DNA from: Mariannaea sp. PMI_226 | Taxonomy: Eukaryota > Ascomycota > Sordariomycetes > Hypocreales > Nectriaceae | Direction of reading: 5' to 3' | DNA length: 64,000 nucleotides | NCBI GenBank assembly: GCA_024336345.1 | Contig: JANFOG010000019.1 | Location: 1 to 64,000, forward strand | Shown here: positions 53,576 through 63,200 of the stretch, one piece after another | How the letters are laid out: every line of letters begins with the position of its first letter | Position numbering within the stretch: the first letter of the stretch is position 1 | Translations under genes and position numbers: made by a program | The notes under the pieces: generated by a model | What the model was told of the DNA's origin: nothing | Databases searched by the model: none | The model's input: only the letters and a program-made list of their open reading frames with translations

Positions 53576-54547
53576 CAGTGATCGGAATGGTCTGGTATGA
53601 GTTAGTATTGGTATTGTATATACCGCCAAGACCTGGTATGGTTTGAGGAGATCTCAATACCATGGTATTACCGGTATACCAGGTCGTACCGGTAAGGCTA
53701 AAAATAGGCCGCAGGCAGCTGAATCTTAGCCAAACCGGTTAGTATGTGATGAACCAAGAAAGATGGAACTTTTCACTTATCCAAATAAATCTGGAAGGTG
53801 AAAGGCAACCAGTCACATCTGGCCTCTTCAGGCAAGAATGGGTTCTCCAAGGCGACGAAGAAAAACTGTAGTGGTTTGATAACGCACAATCGGCGGTGAA
53901 GCAGCTCTGGGAGACAGAGTATAAGGGAAGGTACGCTGTTGAGATGTTACCACCACCAGTCAGGAAGGAGAGAGATCCTGACCCAGCATTTGATCGCCAA
54001 AGGGAACACAAGCGTATTCGAATAGACCCACCGGTCTCTACAACTGATTTGTATGAACAATATATATCTACCGACCGGCTCCATGACGAAGAGGCAGGTT
54101 GCGATGAGGCCATTGCGTACTGGCTATCTCTTTATGACACCCAAAGAGATCTTGCTCGCTTCGCTCTGGACCTGCTTGCGATCTCACCTATGTCGGATGA
54201 GTGCGAACGTCTTTTCAGTAGCGCAAAGCTTACTATAGTTGATCGCCGCGGAAGACTGAAGGCAGATATTATAGAGGCGTGTGAGTGTCTCCGGGCCTGG
54301 TATGGAAAGCCCGATGTTGAGGACGATGGTGATAGCGAGGATAATGAGAGTGACAACGATATGGTCAGTGAATAGTAGTAAAATATGTTTCCTTTTCTCG
54401 CACTTCTTCAGCCAATCAACCTCATCCTTCACAGTCTTGGCGGTATTACTGGTCTTACCAGTAATACCATACTGGTTATTATGTAAGCCGCTGGTATGGT
54501 ATGGTTTGACCTCCATACCATACCATACCGGACCATTCCGATCACTG
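53576..54547 (+). mobile_element. Internally deleted hAT element with 24-bp terminal inverted repeats
   Basis: The left tip CAGTGATCGGAATGGTCTGG (continuing to 53599) and the reverse of 54524-54547 agree at 23 of 24 positions. The element is 972 bp and keeps only the C-terminal part of a transposase. CAGTG..CACTG tips are usual for hAT. Just inside, TACCGGTATACC-type palindromic words repeat. Flanking octamers (AGTAAGAC, GGTGGAAA) differ, so no target duplication is seen; on the right the flank is LINE sequence at once. Confidence 0.85.
53896..54375 (+). pseudogene. hAT transposase C-terminal domain (deleted element)
   Basis: The open frame reads VKQLWETEYKGRYAVEM, a linker (RKERDPDPAFDRQREHKRIR), then the dimerisation domain: YWLSLYDTQRDLARFALDLL, AISPMSDECERLFSSAKLTI, VDRRGRLKADIIEACECLRA and W. 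It ends in an acidic tail. No lesion lies within this part, and earlier catalytic regions are gone. Such a truncated protein could at most act as a dimerising inhibitor of a full transposase; that is speculation. Confidence 0.8.
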
Positions 54548-55966
54548 GGTGGAAAGGCCCCAGGACTTTCATCGAGGAATCCAAGGAAGAGGCACACAAT
54601 AGTCACAACAAGAGCCTAAAGGTGCCTGACGTTATCCGCGTTTACACGGATGGCAGCGGCATTAATGGAGAGATAGGCGCCGCCGCGGTATGTGTCACCA
54701 ATGGAGCCGTGGCAAAACAATATATGGGCAACGATACCACTTCGACAGTATATGCTGGTGAGCTCCAGGGCATCAGCCTTGCGCTCCAGCTAGCACAGTC
54801 AATATTGGATAGGGGCAGCAAGAGAAAGACAGTTATGATTTACACAGACAATCAAGCAGCAATACGGTCGGCAGCCAAGCCTGGGCACCGGTCTGGCGCA
54901 TACATTCTTCGAGATATAGCCGCAACAATCGACAGGATCCACAACAGCGGCCGCAAAGTAGAGATCAGATGGGTGCCAGCGCATTAAGGCATATATGGCA
55001 ACGAGCTTGTTAATAAAACAGCAAAGGAAGCAACAGGGTGGAGGGAGCAGAATACTGGCCCCAGGGCCGAAACTCAACCTAACCTCTATACATTACGGAC
55101 CACAATCAAGACATGGGCACACAGGGAGGCTAAAGCGCGGTGGGAAGCAGAATAGGAGCAGGAAACACAAGGCAGAACATCATACCGCTATACACTACAG
55201 CCAACACTAAAGATTCTGGATATCCACGAAGAGCTAAGCAAGAGACATTCCGCAAGACTAGTTCAGCTGCGCACCGAAAAGATCGGTCTGCTGGACTTCC
55301 TATTTGCAAGACAAGCACCTCATATCAAGAGCCCAGACTGCCCCTGCGGAGAGGGGCACCAGACCGTCAGACACGTTCTATTACACTGCAGGACCTTCCG
55401 GAACCTGCGGTGGGAGGAACTTGGAGGTTGCAGAGACAGAAGGAAACTACTTAACGTGCGCGATATGGTCAAGAAGACCATCCAATTCATAGAACGTACA
55501 GAGACTCTAGGGCTCAGAGGAGTCTGATCAAACGTACAGGAGGAGCCAAGCGAGGAGGATTATCGCGACTGACATGCAGGTCAGTTCTCCGGCGATTCCC
55601 TCGGCGCGGGGCGCCGACGAAAGCACCGGCACTGGGGGAGTTTCGTATGCAGACGCAAACACATGACGCCCTTGTCGCATGGCGAGAGCATCACACGCGC
55701 CTATTACAAGCAGAGCAAGATGGAAACCACTATCAGCAGGAACCGGGCAAAGTTATTGTAGATAGAGGTTACAGTGCAAAGGGAGGGATTTTCTGGGGAC
55801 AGATGGCCGCTTCTCTTTCAACAAGCTAGGCGGTGAAGTGGGGCGGATCAACTTTACACCGATACGCCCCGGCTGACCGCCGGGCCCTGCCTAACCGGGC
55901 ATAGCTACGGGTAACGTGGCTGAAACCGTGTAGGAAGAATCAATCAATCAATCAATCAATCAATCT
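54548..55966 (+). mobile_element. 5'-truncated Tad1-like LINE (copy 2) with (AATC)n tail
   Basis: From PRTFIEESKEEAHN onward it matches copy 1 at 43-44 kb. RNase H motifs are YTDGSG, ELQGISLALQLA, YTDNQAAI and WVPAH, then a TAA at about 54984 where copy 1 has Gln (CAA to TAA). The next part reads GNELVNKTAKEATGWR, has another TAG near 55155, and leads to LVQLRTEKIGLLDFLFARQA and CPCGEGHQTVRHVLLHC, a Cys/His finger. The end is a tail of seven AATC units (55938-55964). The left junction is immediate to the small hAT, where LINE similarity starts. Confidence 0.85.
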
Positions 55967-56934
55967 ATTTGCGATCTCTGTGTTCTGTTTCCATTTGCTG
56001 TTGTTATGTATGACCTCCATCGCTTGCCCGCCAGGTCGGGCAAGCAGGCAAGAGGAAGGATAGATATATCCAACCCGTCATAGCCTAGATGTTAGTCTTC
56101 TTTTCTTATCATCAATACATTGGTCTATTCAGGCTGCATTCTGTTGGTCCCTATTTACTAGCGTGCAGCTTGTTTATCATGATTTGAAATATAGAAATGT
56201 CAAACAGAGAAATATGCGTGCTGGTCACGATTGCTTTTTGCTCGGAAAGATATGCCGAATTCTTTTAACTGGATTTTTGGTTTACCTGCTCCGACGACCG
56301 CAGCGTGACACCATGGATACTCTGAACACGGCCCCGGAAGTGGTCCAAGTGTCGCAGTTTGAGGTCTTTGGGCTCTGTATGAGCAAGATAGGGTTCTTTA
56401 AAAATACGTTGTGTGCGTACTTGATGCGCATGTATCAGGGTGATCCAAATCACATAGGGTCAAAAATGTATATTGTAATTTGGATCACTCTACTAAGTAC
56501 ATATCTAATCACTAATAACGACCAATCTATAGATGTCGGAAATGTGGATAATGAAAAGTTTGACTCAAATTGAGCTCTTTGTAGGAATTATAACTTTGAG
56601 CTTTCACCAGAGTAGATAGCCGACTTGCTTAATCATAACGAGACAATAAATATAAATTAAGAATCGACAGATGTAATCTGGACAGACTAATCCGTTACTG
56701 GGGAGTAAAAGGAAGACTATATGACTTATGAGACCAGATACTACACGTCTATTACCTTCGGTATCCTACTTGCCGCCAGGGCAACCGGAGACAGTAACGG
56801 TTCCCGCTAATGGGATCAACTAACAAAGAGCAAGCATAAAACAACCTCCAAAACACTTAACCAGTCTGATATATGCCGTGTTCTAGCCCGCACCATTCTA
56901 TAACACACTTAATCGCCTGGACTATGTCGCAATC
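55967..56934. other. Spacer between LINE and NRPS
   Basis: A plus frame at 56163-56573 has a membrane-like stretch (ICRILLTGFLVYLL) but no known motif. The rest is AT-rich without gene signs. Confidence 0.35.
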
Positions 56935-57205
56935 CTCAAGTACGTTTCTAGAGACTCAAGCCTGAGATACTAAAAGATCTCTGGAAATGAGAGTGGCACA
57001 CCGATTTGCCGAGCATGGGCCGCAAGCTTGATTGCTGAGATGGAGTGGCCACTAAGACTGAAGAGGTTGACTAAATCATTGATAAATCCGCTCGCAAAGA
57101 TCGGATCCTCGACTAGAAGCCCGCCAATCGTCCCGATGCGTGCGAGCTTCTTGGTATCTCGTGGATGTTAGCGGCTACAATCCAGCTCGGCGCCGGTACC
57201 GTGCC
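56935..57205 (-). pseudogene. Remnant A and T domains of a lost terminal NRPS module
   Basis: Just past the NRPS stop, the minus strand reads APSWIVAANIHE in the NRPS frame, then one frame over LARIGTIGGLLVEDPIFASG. This matches GTIGELVIEGPILARG of the upstream A domain. It passes directly into SLSGHSISAIKLAAHARQIG (57059-57000) and LSFPEIF*YLRLESLETYL, a T domain whose LGGDS has become LSGHS. Everything between these parts of a normal A and T domain (several hundred codons) is missing. Confidence 0.75.
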
Positions 57206-57229
57206 CTTGCACGCCCATATCTTTTTGAT

Positions 57230-60200
57230 TTACTGCGGCCCCATCGAGTGTATCTCTTGGATGTTCTTATTCGGGTTCATAGTGATCGCAGATATGGCTT
57301 GACTAAAATGAGATGCAAGCCGCTCCGCTTGCGCAAGTGTCACGCGCCCAGGGCGAAACATAAGGACGATCCGGATCTCTGCACCGCTGTTAAAGCTACG
57401 GACAGATACGTCATACTGCATCATATTAGCTGTTGTCCTTATTATGCAAAAGGTTATTAATATTACCTCGTAGGGATCAACACCATCATGGCCGTGGATG
57501 GAAATCTCGTTCTTGCTCAGGATATTGTCATTCTTAGCTCTCTGCGCCGAAATGACAGTGTTGAAAAGCGCAGATGAGCCAAGCTGGAGAGCATTGTGTA
57601 TGGCAGATAGAGGAAATGTCTGGTGTGGCAAGCTGCTAAGATAATCCCCTTGGACTTCTTTTAGAGTCTCAAGGACCGATTGCGACCTGTCAAGTCGGAT
57701 TCGACATGGGAGCATGCAAATCAAAGGTCCAAATATTTTGTCGACCCCGTTGATGGGTACGTCTCGGCCCGAGCTGATGTTGCCAAAACACGGCATGCCA
57801 GACCCGGTGTATTGACTCAGAACTAATGCCCACGCGGTTTGGATGACTGTAGATGATGTGATCTCCCATTCTGCGCAGAATTCGAGGATCTTGCTACTGT
57901 CAAGATTGTGTACCTCCGCTGTCGTGGCACTGCCAGCTTCATCTATAGAATCCACGGAGGCCGGAAAGAAGCAGGGCTCGGCATTGTTTAGATGTTGCTT
58001 CCAAAATTGAAGGCCAGCCTCGTGTGATTGTTCTCCAACGTAGCCGATGAAATCCTTGTAGGATGCTTCCGGAGGGTCAAGAGAACCCTCACAAGCTGCC
58101 TGCAAATCGCCTACCAAAAGATCCCTTGAGAAGCCGTCTATAATTGCATGGTTGATCTCAAGATCAATATAAACCTTGCCCTCGTTGACTTGGATGACCG
58201 TGAGATGATGCTGTAGGCCGTCTTTCTGGTACCCGACGGATTGATGAAGGTCCTGCATCTTGCTTAGGCTTCCTATGTCTCCGTCGTGCTGGATGACGGA
58301 AATGCTTGGCAACGGGTCCTTAAGGATGATATGCATGATTTTGCTGCTTCCTGGGAAGTCTTGGACGAGAACGGCCCGTAATAGGGTATATCGCTTGACA
58401 ACAGCCTGCCAGGCAGCTTGCAATCTTCCCAAATCGATGGGTTCTCTATCATTATTATGACAAACCTCAAATCTGAAGCAAGTTCTGTAGAGCGCTGAGT
58501 CTTTTGCCTGGCTTATTAGTATGTCTTCCTGCATGGGCGAACAGGGGAAAATGTCTTCAATATCATCAGGCTTCCCAACCCCGAGTTTTGGCAAGAGAGT
58601 CTCTCGAGCATCGTAAATGTCTTTATATGAAGTAAAGACCGATGGAAAGTCAGATAAGGTCCATTCAGATAGTCGATTGGATAGAAGATCTGCCATTTGA
58701 CTTAGGACAGTCTCATATTTCCCAAACCATGAAAGGATACTTTCCTGATGTCGCATGTCCTTGTGGTATTGAATCATTACCGTAAATTGCCCCCGGTCAA
58801 CCTGAACAGAAATATCGATCAGTGCGAACCTCTGTAAATTTGATCCACATACGGGATCGCATCCATCTGGCAAGGGGAGAGCCTCAAAAAGAGCATCGGC
58901 GCGTTCGAGCTGCTGATATGACCCCGCATAGTTGAACATGATCTCGACCGGAAATTCCGAGGCGTAGGCCTTCGCCTTGGTCTCATCTGTAAATCGTGAA
59001 GCAAAGTATGACCATCCGTTCTGTGGCAGGCTCCTCATGGAGTCCTTCGTGCAACGAACAGTATCGAGCAAATCGACATGGGCATTCGGTGCGACCTGCA
59101 CCGGAAACATTGTCGTGAACCAACCTATGGTGCGGGAGATGTCAATCGTGTCATCCCATGCCTCGCGACCATGCCCTTCTGTGAAGATAGGAGGAAGCGA
59201 TCGATCAGGAAACTCGAGGCCGAACGAGTAGATGAGAGCCGACATTAACAGTTCGACAGGACGCGTGCCGAAAGCATTGTTGCACGCGCTAAAGAGCGCA
59301 GCAGTGGTGGACTCATCAATAGTAAATTGCGTCACAGTTGTATCGCCATGTAAGTTTGCCTTGCTCTCCATCCCCCAGTAATCTAAAAGCGGCTGGGCAC
59401 CGGAAGAGATGGAGGTACCGGAGTCCAAACTGTCAGCGACATATTGAGCCTGTAGGGCACACCAAGCGGGAAAACTTAATGGCGGCGGAAGAGACAGTGT
59501 TCCCAAGGTCAAGAGCTCTTCCAGCTCCTGGAATAACACTCGCCACGACACAAGATCGATGCAGAGATGGTGAGTGGTGAGGAACAGAGACTGATGGCCA
59601 GTCTCCTCAAAGAGCACTGCAACAAGGAGCGGGCCGTTTTCAATGTTGAGCTCACCACGAGACTGGGATATGAGTTGTGTTTTGTCGGATCCCGCAGGTT
59701 TCGCGTCATGTATACGTATTGAGCCAGCAACATCGTCGGTAATATGCTGCAACCAGTGACCGTCCTCTGTTCTGGTGAAACGAGCACGCAAGACAGGGTG
59801 CCTCTGAACAATGGTCTCAAGTGCCTCCACCAAGGACGAATAAGTGACCTTTTTACTTAATTTAAGAAGAAAGCATTGGTCAAATGAGTTGCCGCCATCT
59901 GGCTGCAAGGAGAGATAAAGCTGTTGGATGGGGCTCAGTTTCACTGGCTTGTCGGTAAGGCCATCATCAAGACTGGAAGGAGAGAGGAGTGATATATTTG
60001 TAGTCTTGATGACCTTGAGCAGGCGTGATATCGTCTTATAGCGGAGAATCTCGCCGGAAGAAATGTTTATGGCCTGAGCCCGAGCCGTTGCTGAAACCTG
60101 CATTGCAGATATGGAGTCGCCTCCAAGACTGAAGAAGCTGTCATGAATGCCAATGCTCTCCGGATCAACATTTAGCACCCGAGCCCATATTTTCTGCAAG

Positions 60201-63200
60201 GCGCGCTCCATCTCTGTAGACGGCTTGCGCTTTTCGCTGCCTGCGGTATTACGAAGCTGGGCTAGCTGTTGTTGAGTGAATGATGCGCCAATTTCACGGA
60301 GCTTTGTGCGGTCTGTCTTGCCTGAATTGTTAAGTGGCAGCTTTTCAATGATAAAATAGATAGCAGGCACCATATAGCTGGGCAGCCGCTCGACCAAGTT
60401 GTCATTTATAGTAGCGGTGGGAAAGAATAGTGTGGGCATCTGTTTATGACTTGGTGGATCATCCAGAACTAGGAATGCAGCCAAGGTCGGGTTTGCACTA
60501 TTGCCACGTGGAGTGACAACTTCAGCAGCGACCTGGCGAGTCTGGGGTATGCACTCGCGGATGTGATGTTCAACCTCGCCGAGCTCAAGTCGCTGGCCTC
60601 GGATCTTGACTTGGTTGTCCTTGCGGCCGATGTACATAAGGCTTCCGTCCTCGTTATACCGAACTAGATCGCCTGTCTTATAGAGACGACCGCGCCGCCC
60701 TGGGTGGGTTGGAGCTCCTTGCAGTAGCCAAGAAGGATCCTCGATGAATGCTGCTGCTGTCTTGATCGGATCACCAATATATCCACGCGCTAAGATTGGG
60801 CCTTCAATAACAAGCTCGCCAATCGTCCCTATGGGTGCAAGCTTCTCGTGATTGTCAGTGGCTACAACCCATAGAGCTGATCCAACTGCTCTTCCAATAC
60901 CGTGTTTGTAGTCTTGGTCTGTCTGAACCCGATTCATGGAAGAATAGATTGCGCACTCTGACGGACCATATCCATTTATGACAACAGGAAGATGTAACCA
61001 TCTTGCAAAGTCGTCCTCCAAACACATCTCACCGCCCAATATAATAGTCCTTAGTGAAGGCACCAGTTTGGGTTCAAGTAGCCTAGCCACTGATGGTGTG
61101 AAAAATGCCAAGTTGGCATTCATCCTATTGATAGAGCCTGCGATATCCTGTAGACGCTCAGAATCGGATGGTACGCATATGCAAGCTCCAAACATTAATG
61201 TAGTTAAAATGTCCATAATCGAGACATCAAATGAATATGAGACAAACTGAAACACCCGGGTTGTTGTATCAAACCCAATTGCGCGCCCGTGGTGAGTGCA
61301 ACTAGAACTTGTAGCTCGGTGCTCCAAAAGAACGCCCTTTGGCTGCCCTGTGCTGCCTGAAGTGAAAATCACGTAGGCGGCAGACCTAGGGTCGCAGACT
61401 GGCAGCGACTGGGATGCTGGTACGCTGGGAAGATTGGAGATAGCATCTGAGCTGACCGGAACAGCAACTCGATCGGATCCGAAAGTTAGATGCCCATGTT
61501 GTGCCGAAGTGAGGACTATTTTTGCCCCAATCTGTGCAAGTATCCGCTCCCTTCGATCAGCGGCTTGAGATGGGTCAATAATAACAAAGGCACCACCAGC
61601 CTTCAGGACAGATAATGCAGCCACAACAGTCCAGAGGGACCTCTCAAAGCATAGCGGGACGACCACATCAGCACCCACGCCAAGTTGAATAAGGTGATGT
61701 GCTAGCTGAGTTGAGAGCGTGTCCAGCTCGGCATAGGTAAGGCTACCATCCCAGCCACAAATGGCTGGAGCAGAAGGTTGTGACTGGGCTCTTTCGACAA
61801 TAATATCATGGACACAACGCTCAACCAATGATGGAACATTCTCGTTCCAAGTCCACAGCTTCTCGCGATCTGTCACTGCTATATGGTCAATTTCTGACAG
61901 CCTCTCATCGCCCTGAGCTAATGTGAGTTGTGTGATCATGTGGTGAACCTGATCCAGAATTTCCTCTAGAAGCCATGTTTCTATAACTCTTGAGTCATAA
62001 CTGGCTTCTATGCTCAGACTATTGTTTCCACCAGGTTTAAGTGTTAACATAAGCGCATAAGTGTTGTTTTCTCCTCCATTGGGATTGGTTGTCCACGACC
62101 CAAAACTCAAGTCCGTACTTTCGTCATTATATTGTGGGACAATATTGACTAATGTCTGAAAGTTACACGCCTGTTTTGCCTCAGCGCTTGTCTTTGAAAT
62201 ATGTTGAAGGCCGGTCTGCTCGTAGGGAATCATTTCTGTAGCTTGGTCCTGTAGTTCCTTTAGATATTCATATACCGTGCTGCTGGCACTGATGTGAACC
62301 CTGATCGGCACTGTCGCAATTGTCGGTCCAACGATGGTATCAATATTAGCCACTGGAGCGGTTCTTCCTGATGTAACTATACCGAATACCACATCTGTTG
62401 TGCCACTGTGAAGGGATATGACATAGGCCCAAGCTGCTCGGATAAGAGTAGCCATAGTAATATCAGACTTAGACATGGATGAAAGAGGGTATTCTCTTGT
62501 AAGCAGGGAGTCGCAAACAGATGTTTGTATAGTGGGAGGAATCAAAGGAAAGAATATTGGTTCAAACTTGGCAAACTTCGCATGCCAAAATTCCTTTGCG
62601 GAAATAGTGTTTGTTTGCTGCAAATGCCGTATAAAGAACCTGAATTCAAGATAGGGTTTGAGTGGAAGCGCGTGATAGATACGGTATACCATATCCCACA
62701 TCAGAGGCAATGAGCCAGCGTCATAGAGCACATGATGAATGGTCCAAATGAACCAAACCTGTTTCGTAGAATGCTGGTTGACAATAGCATACCGAGCCAG
62801 TGGGGTGCCGAGTCCCATTGGTTTCATTGCATCCTGCTCAAGATAGCTTCCAAGGTCATCCGCATACTTCCAATTAGCATCTTCCTTGAGAACAACCTGG
62901 AGCAGTCCCAGTTGGTCGTGTTGGATAATTCGGGTACGGAGGATAGGAAGTAATTGTATAACTTGATTCCAAGCATCTCGGAAGCGATCAGCATCAATAC
63001 CCTCTGATAGTTGTTGACTACCTTGCCAGATGTAATCCCGTTCGTTCTTTGTCGTTAGGGCGATGAGACCTTCTTGAAGAGGTGTGCATGGATATACATC
63101 CTCAAGTAAGTTAGGGTCGTAACTATGATTGGCTGCAATCTGATCACGATACTCGGAGGCGTCCAAGGCACCATTCAGTAGAGAAAATGGACTGATAGTG

